A stretch of 64,000 bases of DNA from Planctomycetaceae bacterium (GTDB taxonomy: Bacteria; Planctomycetota; Planctomycetia; Pirellulales; Pirellulaceae). Made by a program: the position numbers and the translations under genes. Below the pieces are notes generated by a model. It searched no databases and had not been told where the DNA came from. It saw nothing but the letters and a program-made list of their open reading frames with translations. Below, in pieces: positions 18,971 through 27,534 of this stretch (positions within the stretch are counted from its first letter, which is position 1; every line of letters begins with the position of its first letter). Location of the stretch: positions 2,232,001 to 2,296,000 of the forward strand of contig JACKHM010000002.1 of the NCBI GenBank assembly GCA_020638995.1, written 5' to 3'.

Positions 18971-19509
18971 AGTGCGGCCCCCTCGGAACGCATCCTTCCT
19001 TCGATGCAACTGAGTAGCGACGATCGCAGACGATGTAACGTGACCTTCAGACTTCCGACGCTGCGTCCAACGATCGTGGCGTAGTCGGCAAGTGTCGAGG
19101 GCTTTGCATATCGATGAAGCAGCAAATCTCGTTGAGCCGGACGGAGCTTTTCCAGACATGCCTTCAGCGCCTCATGGCGTTCCTGCATATCGTCTGGCAC
19201 GCCAGCCAACTCCGTTGCAATCGTTTGTTCCAAGTCGTCGCTGAACACGAGTCTGGCATCGCGAGATTGCCTCTTGCGATAATTCAACACTTCGTACCGT
19301 GCAATACTGAACACCCACGCCTTAAAGTTCGTGCCCAATTCAAACTCGTCGCGTTTTTCCCAGATCTTGGCATTCGCCTGCTGAGCGACGTCGTGTGCCG
19401 CCGAGTCACCCGGCAACAGCGAGCGGACATAAAGCAAGAGTGGAAGCTGATTTGCGGTCAACTCACGCACGAACTCCGAGTCCCGATAACTTTGTTCCCG
19501 CGTATTCAT
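18967..19509 (-). CDS. ECF-subfamily RNA polymerase sigma factor
   Basis: A 180-residue ECF sigma factor from ATG 19509. Region 2 is seen as LPLLLYVRSLLPGDSAAHDVAQQANAKIWEK split with NFKAWVFSIARYEVLNYRKRQ. Region 4 is seen as LRPAQRDLLLHRYA with a helix-turn-helix, ADYATIVGRSVGSLKVTLHRLRSSL. It belongs to the sigma-70 type frequent in Rhodopirellula and Verrucomicrobia. Its stop overlaps the start of the FecR/LamG gene by four bases (ATGA). It probably directs its own operon and perhaps the PSCyt1-DUF1501 genes downstream, but no promoter consensus could be derived here. Confidence 0.95.
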   Translation of the reverse strand: MNTREQSYRDSEFVRELTANQLPLLLYVRSLLPGDSAAHDVAQQANAKIWEKRDEFELGTNFKAWVFSIARYEVLNYRKRQSRDARLVFSDDLEQTIATELAGVPDDMQERHEALKACLEKLRPAQRDLLLHRYAKPSTLADYATIVGRSVGSLKVTLHRLRSSLLSCIEGRMRSEGAAL

Positions 19510-19700
19510 AGCTGCATATGCCGCAACTTCGCAAAAGGTTAACAGGAAAGCCAAAAACCTTTCGACGGCGGGCTAATAGCAATTCGGTAAGCGGCTTCTG
19601 TAGCGGCGCAAGCTGCTTTCGCCACAAATGGTTAGCGGCCGACACAGGGCAAGTTAATCCTGACCGCCGGCACAGCTTACATCGGAGCGCAAGCGACTTT

Positions 19701-20609
19701 TTACGGCGCGAGCAGTTCGGCGAACAGAAACTCGTTCGCGTTCGAGTATTTCGCGGACTCGGAAACTCCAGGAATCAGCAAATGGCATTCATGCCCGACC
19801 AGATCTGCCTTTTCTTTCAACTTCACACCGTAGACCGGATGATGGATGCCATGGCCTGCATTCTCGGAGGGCAGCGTCATGTTGTTGCCATAGGTCATCA
19901 GCAACGGCGGGTCGGTGCCGTCAAGATGATTGTAGGGTGAAAACTCAACATACAGGTCGTGGTACTTATCATAGTTCGCCAACGCACCCTCGATCGTCGC
20001 CTCGCCAACGGCCATGTTGATCATGCGGTGCTTCAAGACATTGGCACCCAGCCACGGTTCAATCACTTTTGGATCGATCGAAGTTTGGCCGGCCGAAACC
20101 GCGGCTGCAGTGACTCGGGTCGATTGGCGAGCTATAGGATCTTCCGCTTCTGGATCCGCAAGATCATCGTGCAGCAGAATCCACATCGAAGTGCAAGCAC
20201 CAGCGCTGCCACCTGTCAAAGCAATGCGATTCGGATTTATATTCCACTCTTTCGCCTTGGATCGTATGAATTGTATTCCGCGAGCCGCATCGTGAACGGG
20301 AGCAGGTAACGGGGCCACACCGGTTAATCGGTAGTTGATCGCCGCATAAGAAATGCCTTTGTCGAGAAAGGGTTTGAACCTCGCAGGATCCTGCTTCTTG
20401 TCCCCGCCGATCCAGCCACCACCATGAATGTAAATCAACAGAGGTCGAGCGCCCTCACCTTCGGCCTGATAGAAATCGAGAACATTCATAGGATGCGGGC
20501 CGTACGAGACTTCTGCGTGCGTCGGGGCAATCGCATTCGCCGTATCATCGGCAGCACAAACACAGGCAAGATGCACCAAGCAAAAAAGGACGATTAAGTT
20601 GAATCGCAT
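19701..20609 (-). CDS. Secreted alpha/beta-hydrolase (esterase/lipase-like)
   Basis: A 302-residue protein with a signal peptide ending near CVCAA. The oxyanion-hole motif HGGGW is at residues 62-66 and the nucleophile elbow GGSAGA has S135, as in the hormone-sensitive-lipase and BD-FAE-type esterases. The usual acid residue after the YG motif is not obvious (MTYGNNM is present), while a histidine-rich stretch GHGIHH follows. It is therefore probably active, with the acidic member unassigned. The start has a good GAGGA SD. It is divergent from the sulfatase at 20757, suggesting shared regulation or a common catabolic role. Confidence 0.88.
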   Translation of the reverse strand: MRFNLIVLFCLVHLACVCAADDTANAIAPTHAEVSYGPHPMNVLDFYQAEGEGARPLLIYIHGGGWIGGDKKQDPARFKPFLDKGISYAAINYRLTGVAPLPAPVHDAARGIQFIRSKAKEWNINPNRIALTGGSAGACTSMWILLHDDLADPEAEDPIARQSTRVTAAAVSAGQTSIDPKVIEPWLGANVLKHRMINMAVGEATIEGALANYDKYHDLYVEFSPYNHLDGTDPPLLMTYGNNMTLPSENAGHGIHHPVYGVKLKEKADLVGHECHLLIPGVSESAKYSNANEFLFAELLAP

Positions 20610-20756
20610 CGGAGTTCCTCGGTGTTAAGCAGGTAGTTGAATTATGGATCGCGCATAGCGTGTCGGGCCCGCGGATGCTATCCTTCCCGTCGAAGGCTCT
20701 GCCTATGATAATGAGCTACCCTAGCTGAGGTCTACTAGCGAAAGCTCCGACTCGTG

Positions 20757-22388
20757 ATGCGATTTACCTTTGCGACTCTATTCGCCTTTCTTCTTCTATC
20801 GTCGCTCTCGAAAGCGGGCGAGCGACCAAATATCTTATTGATCATGGCAGATGACCTGGGCTATTCCGATCTCGGTTGCTACGGCGCCGAGATCGAAACT
20901 CCAAACCTCGATGGACTGGCATCGAATGGCCTGCAATTTACGCAGTTCTACAACACCGCTCGATGTTGGCCGACGCGAGGCGCTTTGCTGACCGGTTACT
21001 ACGCCCAACAAATCCGTCGCGACACACTGCCGGGAATCCCAAGCGGCGGTCGTGGTGTACGTCCCGGGTGGGCACGTTTACTGCCCGAACTCCTCAAGCC
21101 CGCAGGTTATCGCTCGTATCACACCGGCAAATGGCATATTGATGGGATGCCGCTCGAAAATGGTTTCGATCGTTCCTACTACATTAAGGACCAGGGCCGA
21201 TTCTTTAATCCCAAAGTCCATTGGGAAGACGACAAACCGCTGCCCCCCGTCGAGCCCGAATCAGGCTTCTACGCAACAACGGCCCTGGCTGACCATGTCA
21301 TCAAGTGCCTGCGCGACCATGCCGAGCATCACGCGACTCGCCCGTTCTTTCATTACTTGGCGTTCGCCGCACCTCACTTTCCGTTGCACGCCCTGCCGGC
21401 GGACATCGCCAAATATCGCGATCGATATTTGCAAGGATGGGAGGAGACGCGGGCCGCTCGCTGGCAGAGGATGCAGAATCGAGAACTTGTTTCGGCAAGT
21501 CTATCCGACGTCGAAATTGATGTCGGGCCTCCCTACCATTTTCCCGAGGCCTTGGAGAAGTTAGGTTCAGGAGAAGTTAATCGTCCGTTGCCATGGCAGT
21601 CGTTGACGGAAGAACAGCGTCGCTTTCAGGCCACCAAGATGGCAATCCATGCAGCCATGATCGATCGCGTCGACCAGGAGGTCGGACGTGTGCTCGATCA
21701 ACTGCGATCGATGATAGCTTTTGACAACACGCTGATTTTGTTTTTATCCGACAATGGGGCGAGTGCGGAAATTATGGTCCGTGATGACGGCCACGACCCA
21801 AGTGCGCCGCCAGGTTCCGCAGCGAGCTATCTGTGCCTGGGCCCAGGTTGGTCGAATTGTTCGAATACGCCATTCCGAAGGCACAAAACATGGGTGCATG
21901 AAGGCGGCATCTCGACGCCGCTCATTGCGCACTGGCCACGCGGCATCGACGCCCATGGCGAGTTGCGGCGAAACGTCGGTCACGTCATCGACATCGTACC
22001 AACAATCCTTGATATCGCGGGCGTGAACCGACCCGCGACTTGGAACGGAGAGCCGGTACCGCCGCCACCCGGCAAGAGCTTGCTGTCTGTGTTCAAGACC
22101 GACGGGGCAGTGACACGCGATTACCTGTGGTGGTCCCACGAGGGCAACCGGGCCGTTCGAGTTGACGACTGGAAATTGGTTGCTGCTGGCAAGGACGGAC
22201 CGTGGGAATTGTTCGACCTCCGTACCGATCGCACTGAGACGAATGATCTGGTTGCCGAGTATCCCGCTAAGGCCAAAGAGCTCGCACAGATCTGGCAACA
22301 GCAACAAGATGAGTTCATCACCCTGGCCTCAATCGATGTTCCGAAGGAACCACCGAAGTCGAAAGGCAAACGAAACAAAAGCAACTAA
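20757..22388 (+). CDS. Secreted FGly-dependent sulfatase
   Basis: A 543-residue type I sulfatase with a signal peptide (residues 1-20, ending SKA). The metal-binding start ILLIMADDLGYSDLGCYGAE and the formylglycine motif C70-W-P-T-R with GALLTGYY are present; so are HTGKWH and the later metal residues LFLSDNGAS. C-x-P-x-R is the substrate for formylglycine-generating enzyme, which must be encoded elsewhere. The likely substrate is a sulfate ester of a polysaccharide, as planctomycetes carry many such enzymes; the specificity is unknown. GTG at 20754 immediately precedes the chosen ATG. A REP-like pair follows the stop. Confidence 0.95.
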   Translation: MRFTFATLFAFLLLSSLSKAGERPNILLIMADDLGYSDLGCYGAEIETPNLDGLASNGLQFTQFYNTARCWPTRGALLTGYYAQQIRRDTLPGIPSGGRGVRPGWARLLPELLKPAGYRSYHTGKWHIDGMPLENGFDRSYYIKDQGRFFNPKVHWEDDKPLPPVEPESGFYATTALADHVIKCLRDHAEHHATRPFFHYLAFAAPHFPLHALPADIAKYRDRYLQGWEETRAARWQRMQNRELVSASLSDVEIDVGPPYHFPEALEKLGSGEVNRPLPWQSLTEEQRRFQATKMAIHAAMIDRVDQEVGRVLDQLRSMIAFDNTLILFLSDNGASAEIMVRDDGHDPSAPPGSAASYLCLGPGWSNCSNTPFRRHKTWVHEGGISTPLIAHWPRGIDAHGELRRNVGHVIDIVPTILDIAGVNRPATWNGEPVPPPPGKSLLSVFKTDGAVTRDYLWWSHEGNRAVRVDDWKLVAAGKDGPWELFDLRTDRTETNDLVAEYPAKAKELAQIWQQQQDEFITLASIDVPKEPPKSKGKRNKSN

Positions 22389-22394
22389 AGTACC

Positions 22395-22505
22395 GGTCAC
22401 GCTCCGTCGTGATGAGCCCTCGCAAAAGCATTGTGGAGCGTGGGGTAAGGTAATTACCAGTTCAAGCTAACCAGAATCGGTTCATCACGGCGGAGCGTGA
22501 TGACC
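22395..22505. repeat. Inverted pair of REP-like palindromes
   Basis: Two related elements face each other between the sulfatase and the alcohol dehydrogenase: 22395-22415 and 22482-22505. The right one contains a perfect 8-base stem tcatcacg / cgtgatga around a six-base loop; the left one is its reverse complement with a small deletion and one substitution. The arrangement is like a REP doublet or BIME. It may stabilise or end the sulfatase transcript. No recognisable transposase of the RAYT type is present in the window. Confidence 0.75.
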
Positions 22506-22521
22506 ACTTTAAGGAACGACT

Positions 22522-23562
22522 GTGAAAGCCCTTTTACTGACCGACTATAAGCAACTTGAAGTCACCGACATGCCGAAGCCCGAGATCGGCGCGAACGATG
22601 TCCTCGTCTCAGTCCAAGCCTGTGGAATCTGCGGCAGCGACATCCACGGTTACGACGGCAGCTCCGGGCGGCGGATTCCACCATTGGTGATGGGGCACGA
22701 AGCTTCCGGCGTGATCGCGGCCAAAGGTGCAAACGTCAAAGGCTTCGAGGAGGGCGATCGCGTCACTTTTGATTCGATGGTCTCCTGCGGCACCTGTCAC
22801 TTCTGTCGCGCGGGAGACATTAATCTGTGTGACAATCGCCGCGTGCTAGGCGTATCTTGTGGCGAGTATCGACAGCACGGATGCTTCGCTGAATACGTCG
22901 CACTGCCACAGAATATTCTTTATAAGTTGCCCGATGCGCTGAGCTTTGAACATGCTGCCATGATCGAAGCCGTTTCGGTCGCCGTCCATGCGGCCAACCG
23001 AACACCTGTGACCTTGGGCGATACGGCTGTGGTGGTCGGCAGTGGCATGATCGGATTGCTCGTCGTTCAGGCCATACGGCTCGCCGGTTGCAGTCGCGTG
23101 ATTGCAACGGACTTGAGCGACGAGCGACTCGCTGTGGCTCGGCACCTTGGCGCCGATGTGACGATCAATGCCAAGTCCGAAGATGTCGTCGGGCGAGTTG
23201 CCGAACTTACCGGCGGACGCGGTGCAGATGTCGCCCTTGAAGTCGTCGGTGCAACTGCAACAATTGCCACCGCGATCAATTCTGTCCGCAAAGGCGGATC
23301 GGTAACGCTCGTCGGTAACCTCGCGCCCAAGATCGAACTGCCTCTTCAAGCCGTCGTCACAAGAGAGCTGTCTCTTTACGGAACTTGTGGTTCCAGTGGC
23401 GAATATCCCGCCTGCATCGATTTACTGTCGCGCGGCGACATTCAAGTCGAACCACTAATCACGGCCAAAGCATCGCTGGACGAAGGGGCCGAATGGTTCA
23501 AGCGGCTATACGCTGGTGAGCCTTCAGCGATGAAGGTTATTCTTCAGCCATCTATTGCTTAA
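22522..23562 (+). CDS. Zinc-dependent medium-chain alcohol/polyol dehydrogenase
   Basis: A 346-residue MDR dehydrogenase starting at GTG with a clear AAGGA SD. Catalytic zinc ligands are in CGICGSDIHG and GHEASG. The structural zinc lobe is CGTCHFCRAGDINLC. The NAD(P)-binding Rossmann turn is VGSGMIGLL. Sequence style resembles L-threonine, sorbitol or galactitol-1-phosphate dehydrogenases, and the exact polyol or sugar acid cannot be decided. It lies downstream of the sulfatase, separated by the palindrome pair, and may share a sugar-degradation role. Confidence 0.93.
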   Translation: MKALLLTDYKQLEVTDMPKPEIGANDVLVSVQACGICGSDIHGYDGSSGRRIPPLVMGHEASGVIAAKGANVKGFEEGDRVTFDSMVSCGTCHFCRAGDINLCDNRRVLGVSCGEYRQHGCFAEYVALPQNILYKLPDALSFEHAAMIEAVSVAVHAANRTPVTLGDTAVVVGSGMIGLLVVQAIRLAGCSRVIATDLSDERLAVARHLGADVTINAKSEDVVGRVAELTGGRGADVALEVVGATATIATAINSVRKGGSVTLVGNLAPKIELPLQAVVTRELSLYGTCGSSGEYPACIDLLSRGDIQVEPLITAKASLDEGAEWFKRLYAGEPSAMKVILQPSIA

Positions 23563-23594
23563 TATCGACGTGCGTTAACTGCTGCGTGCTTCAG

Positions 23595-24287
23595 TTACGG
23601 ATCGATCAACGCTAAGCGGATCGCTTCCTCGACGAGTGCTTGAAGCGACGAAAAGCCGCTGCCGTTGGCAACCAAGCCGGTCATAACGGCCTCCGTTTCC
23701 GGTACCGTCAACCTCCGGCCACGAACGTCGCCCCACACAATCCGCGCCTCGCGACAGGACTGACAAAGCGTATACATCTGTTCGAACTCTTTCAGAAACA
23801 GCACTTCACCAGTGTTGTGACAGCAGAAACACTCGCCCGTATAGGTCGCGGCTTTGTCGAGTGCCTCGTAGTATTGCTGTGATAGGAAATCTCGGGCGGT
23901 GAGTATGTGATTCAAATAGTTGCGTGACGGAACGAGCCCGTCTGCGATCTTGTCGGGTTGAGCTTGATACGCGAAACACTCATGCGTTTTTGTTTCGGTT
24001 TCGACTTCCACACGGACTCGTTTGTAGTGCTCGGGACATCGTTCGGAAGCGTCAAGAGGTGGCCAGTGCTCATCAGGAATCTCGTAGAGCACACCTTCGA
24101 CCACACCCTCAGCGTCGGCATTGATGTTCGCAAAGCCAATCGAATCCGGCAAAGACTCTCGCAGCGACTTCTTGTTAAACTTCAGACGGTAGCCTCGCAA
24201 TGTTGCTCGTTGTCGCGAAGTAAACTCGACACCTTTCCGTTTCATAATCGCGGGGTTGCAATTCGAACCGTATGCAAAATACTTCAT
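23595..24287 (-). CDS. Gamma-glutamylcyclotransferase-like protein with C-terminal zinc ribbon
   Basis: A 230-residue protein. The first ~120 residues have the GGCT/AIG2-like fold: YFAYGSNCNP (residues 3-12), the usual LDASE with the catalytic-position Glu at E82, and YKRVRVEV. The C-terminal half carries two cysteine pairs, C153-x-x-C156 and C175-x-x-C178, spaced as in a zinc ribbon, which is not part of the standard family. A very strong SD (AGGAGG) precedes ATG 24287. Neighbours are a convergent dehydrogenase and a same-strand histidine phosphatase upstream. The biochemical activity is likely cyclisation or amide chemistry on gamma-glutamyl compounds; the role of the ribbon is unknown. Confidence 0.85.
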   Translation of the reverse strand: MKYFAYGSNCNPAIMKRKGVEFTSRQRATLRGYRLKFNKKSLRESLPDSIGFANINADAEGVVEGVLYEIPDEHWPPLDASERCPEHYKRVRVEVETETKTHECFAYQAQPDKIADGLVPSRNYLNHILTARDFLSQQYYEALDKAATYTGECFCCHNTGEVLFLKEFEQMYTLCQSCREARIVWGDVRGRRLTVPETEAVMTGLVANGSGFSSLQALVEEAIRLALIDP

Positions 24288-24309
24288 CGTCAGTCCTCCT
24301 GACGCGATG

Positions 24310-24954
24310 CTAACGCGTTACCAAATGACTTGGTAGGTGTTCGATTCGATTGAACTGCCGGATAACGGTAGTCGCATCCGTAAATTCGATCTCTGTGACC
24401 GACGTATTGCACGGAACTTCCAGCGGGTCGGTGTGAATGTGCGACAAGAAAAGCCGCTTAATGTCAGCGTGCATGACGAAAGCGACCCGCTCGTCCGTAT
24501 GTGCAAATTCGTGTTTAGTTGCCTCGAGCAAACGAAGGGCCCTCGCCCTTGCTGCCTCCCAGGTTTCGTAAGGCTTGCTCCGCCACCAACCTGTACCATC
24601 AATATCGTTCGCAACGCGATAGTTTGAGAACTCGGCTTCGATTTCACGACGCGACATCCCTGGCCGCCCCACTTTGGTGCTGAAATCATGCCCACTGTAG
24701 CAACCGCCTTGTTCGTGAAGGTCAATTCGCACTTCCGGAGTTAACGACGTCGCTCGACGAATCGGCTCGGTAGTCAAAAGTGTGCGGCGAAAGGGGCTGG
24801 TAATCAGCCGCGTCAACTTCAACCTAGCGATCCACTCGCCAAGATGCTCGGCCTGTTGCTGTCCCACTTCAGTGAGCCCTGGATCTTCGACGCGTTCTTC
24901 TTCAGGCAACGCATTATTCTGCGACTGCGCATGGCGGATTAGGTACAAATGCAT
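24310..24954 (-). CDS. Histidine phosphatase (phosphoglycerate mutase-like)
   Basis: A 214-residue branch of the histidine phosphatase superfamily. It starts MHLYLIRHAQSQNN with the catalytic RHA motif near the N-terminus. The second-site features include TSPFRRTLLTTEPI and a late catalytic histidine in FVMHADIKR. The frame extends to 25026, but the motif position and the upstream context favour 24954. Substrates in this family range from sugar phosphates to phosphoproteins and cannot be chosen here. It is immediately upstream of the cyclotransferase-like gene, with a 22-base gap. Confidence 0.88.
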   Translation of the reverse strand: MHLYLIRHAQSQNNALPEEERVEDPGLTEVGQQQAEHLGEWIARLKLTRLITSPFRRTLLTTEPIRRATSLTPEVRIDLHEQGGCYSGHDFSTKVGRPGMSRREIEAEFSNYRVANDIDGTGWWRSKPYETWEAARARALRLLEATKHEFAHTDERVAFVMHADIKRLFLSHIHTDPLEVPCNTSVTEIEFTDATTVIRQFNRIEHLPSHLVTR

Positions 24955-25107
24955 GGCTTCGTTAACAATGAACCTTGACGTGCAGCGCTCAGCTGGCCGA
25001 AAAACCTGCAAAGCACTTGAATTCACAGTACACTAGCGTATTCTCCCAATCTTTGCGGCTCTGCCTAGGGCTTGTCGTTTTGCGAGCGAGATCGTTGGAC
25101 TGATTTT

Positions 25108-27534
25108 ATGCCCACGGCTGTTACATTCTACATACTTGTTAATGCAATCGCGGTCGCACCTGGGGCGGCGACTGACGCATCTTTCGTAGCAGGCTATGAG
25201 CGGTTCTTTAATGAAGACGGTGCGCAGCAAGGATCTGGCGGCGAACTGCTGATCAGCGAACTCAGTTGCACGGCATGCCACACGACGCACGACACTCTGC
25301 TGCAACCAAAACGCGGACCGCAATTGGACAGCGTTGGCCTACGTGTTCAGCGGGAGTGGCTGCTCCAATACCTGGCGAGCCCACAAACTGTAAAGCCAGG
25401 CACGACCATGCCTAACATGCTTCATGGCATGCCCCAAAACGAAATCGATCGCGTCGCGCACGCGCTCACGGCATACTTGATGTCACAACGAAAGCCGTTA
25501 CCTGAATTAGTCTCGTCGGCGGGCAATCCGATCGCCTTCGAGTTTTGGAGGAAGGGAAATGTCGATAGAGGTAAAGTCCTGTACCATCAAGTCGGATGTG
25601 TCGCTTGTCATGCGCCCGATTCCGAATATGAAACTGATAAAAACTACAACAGCGATTTAGAGAGTCTTCTGGCCCAGCTCGAACCCGATGAAATCCGTGA
25701 ACTGGGACTGGAGCACGCGGCTGCGCCCGTTCCGTCGGTGCCGCATGGCAATCTGCCGACCAAGTATACGCAACGGTCGCTAACATTCTTTCTGCTCGAT
25801 CCCAACAGCACTAGGCCCAGCGGGCGTATGCCAAGCCTGAAGCTCAAGCCCGAAGAGGCGGCCGACATCGCCGCATACTTGTTGCGGGGGCAGGCCGCAT
25901 CGCCATCTGTCGAAGTTTCGGAAAACAGTCGTCTTGCCGAGGAAGGTCGACGACTGTTTGCAGAACTAAGATGTGTGAATTGTCACGATATTGGAGATTC
26001 AGAACCTGTCGTTTTTGCAAAGCCCTTGAGCAATCTCGATTCGGATGCCAGTCGATCATGCATTGGAACTCAACATGCGGGCCTACCGGCTTACTCTTTG
26101 ACCGCTAACCAGCTGAAATCAGTGCAATCGAAATTGAGGTTGGCGAGCGCTTCCGACACGGTTGTGCAGACAGCATCAGAGAATGTTTACTTACGAATGC
26201 TGCAGCTAAACTGCTACGCTTGCCACGAGCGAGACAAGCGGGGAGGTGTGGGCCCGAATCGTCGCGATTATTTTGCGACAGTAGGGCACGTCGACCTCGG
26301 TGATGAAGGACGGCTGCCACCACCGCTCGATGGAATTGGCGAGAAACTGACGGCATCTTGGTTCAAGCGTGTCTTCGAGGGAACCGGCGACATTCGGCCG
26401 CACTTGTTCGTGCGGATGCCGGTCTTCGAAAAGTCGAGTGTTGCGTCATTACCAACTTCCTTCACCGAGGCAGACGCGGAAAGCCACTCTGCGGAGCGAA
26501 ACTTCCGAAGCTTTGATAAATCAGGAAGCATGAAGACCCTTGCTGACGCAGGTCGATCGCTCCTGGACCTGGGATGCGTCCAATGCCATCCGCTGCGAGG
26601 GGAATACTTGCCCGGCGTCGTGGGAGTCGACTTGGAGGGGATTACCAATCGTGTGAACCAGAAATGGTTTCACGACTTTTTACTAAACCCAGCTGCCCTT
26701 AAGTCGCGGACTCGCATGCCAACCTTCTTCCCAAATCGTCGCAGCAACGTGCCATCGATTCTGGACGGAGACGTCGAACGCCAGATCGCGGCCATCTGGA
26801 CTTATTTGAGCGACATTAACAGGCAACCCTTGCCCCAGAAAATCCAGTCGAGCAAGGTGCATAACTTTGAGCTCGTTCCTGAGGAACGGCCAATCCTATT
26901 GCGCACGTTTATGCAAGGGGCGGGAACGCATGCAATTGCAGTCGGCTTTCCTGAGAAAGTTCATTTCGCATTTGATGCCGAATCGGTACGACTCGCGCAG
27001 GCTTGGCGCGGAAGATTCGTGGATGCGCACGGCACCTGGTTCGACCGCTTCACACCACCGGCCAAACCGCTGGGCGATGACGTAATTGCTTTTCCAGGCG
27101 GAGCGTCCTTTGCGTTGCTGTCCAGTCCCGACTCAAACTGGCTCGCCGAATCAAACGCGACTAGCGATTATCGCTTTCGCGGATATCGGATTGATGAGGC
27201 CGGGGTGCCGACATTTTTATATGAGTTCGACCGATTTCGCATCGAAGATCGTGTTACACCGACAGCCGACAAACAGCTGATCAGGCGATTACAGATACGA
27301 GAAATAGCAACTTCCCAGGACAAGCGGAGACTTTGGTTTCGCGCCCATATGGGTAATGAATTGCGACCATTGACTCGCTCCTCTTACAGCAGTGAATCCG
27401 GTTTGACGGCTACCCTTTCCGAAGATGTTGCCCAGGGAGGGATGATCTTGCGTAGTTCAGAAGGAGTTTCAGCGTGGTTGGTACCGGTCGACGCCGGTTC
27501 TGCGACAACGATCGAGGTTAACTACAGGTGGTAG
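25108..27534 (+). CDS. Secreted pentahaem c-type cytochrome
   Basis: An 808-residue exported protein from ATG 25108 (the frame opens at 25072). Five CxxCH haem-binding motifs occur, starting at C54 (CTACH), C164 (CVACH), C289 (CVNCH), C369 (CYACH) and C490 (CVQCH). Several Met-Pro contexts that could supply axial ligands follow (TTMPNML, SGRMPSL, FVRMPVF, RTRMPTFF). The C-terminal ~220 residues lack haem motifs and look like the beta-rich tails of planctomycete c-type cytochromes. The next gene, a beta-propeller dehydrogenase-like protein, overlaps its 3' end by seven bases, so the cytochrome is a plausible electron acceptor for it. Confidence 0.93.
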   Translation: MPTAVTFYILVNAIAVAPGAATDASFVAGYERFFNEDGAQQGSGGELLISELSCTACHTTHDTLLQPKRGPQLDSVGLRVQREWLLQYLASPQTVKPGTTMPNMLHGMPQNEIDRVAHALTAYLMSQRKPLPELVSSAGNPIAFEFWRKGNVDRGKVLYHQVGCVACHAPDSEYETDKNYNSDLESLLAQLEPDEIRELGLEHAAAPVPSVPHGNLPTKYTQRSLTFFLLDPNSTRPSGRMPSLKLKPEEAADIAAYLLRGQAASPSVEVSENSRLAEEGRRLFAELRCVNCHDIGDSEPVVFAKPLSNLDSDASRSCIGTQHAGLPAYSLTANQLKSVQSKLRLASASDTVVQTASENVYLRMLQLNCYACHERDKRGGVGPNRRDYFATVGHVDLGDEGRLPPPLDGIGEKLTASWFKRVFEGTGDIRPHLFVRMPVFEKSSVASLPTSFTEADAESHSAERNFRSFDKSGSMKTLADAGRSLLDLGCVQCHPLRGEYLPGVVGVDLEGITNRVNQKWFHDFLLNPAALKSRTRMPTFFPNRRSNVPSILDGDVERQIAAIWTYLSDINRQPLPQKIQSSKVHNFELVPEERPILLRTFMQGAGTHAIAVGFPEKVHFAFDAESVRLAQAWRGRFVDAHGTWFDRFTPPAKPLGDDVIAFPGGASFALLSSPDSNWLAESNATSDYRFRGYRIDEAGVPTFLYEFDRFRIEDRVTPTADKQLIRRLQIREIATSQDKRRLWFRAHMGNELRPLTRSSYSSESGLTATLSEDVAQGGMILRSSEGVSAWLVPVDAGSATTIEVNYRW

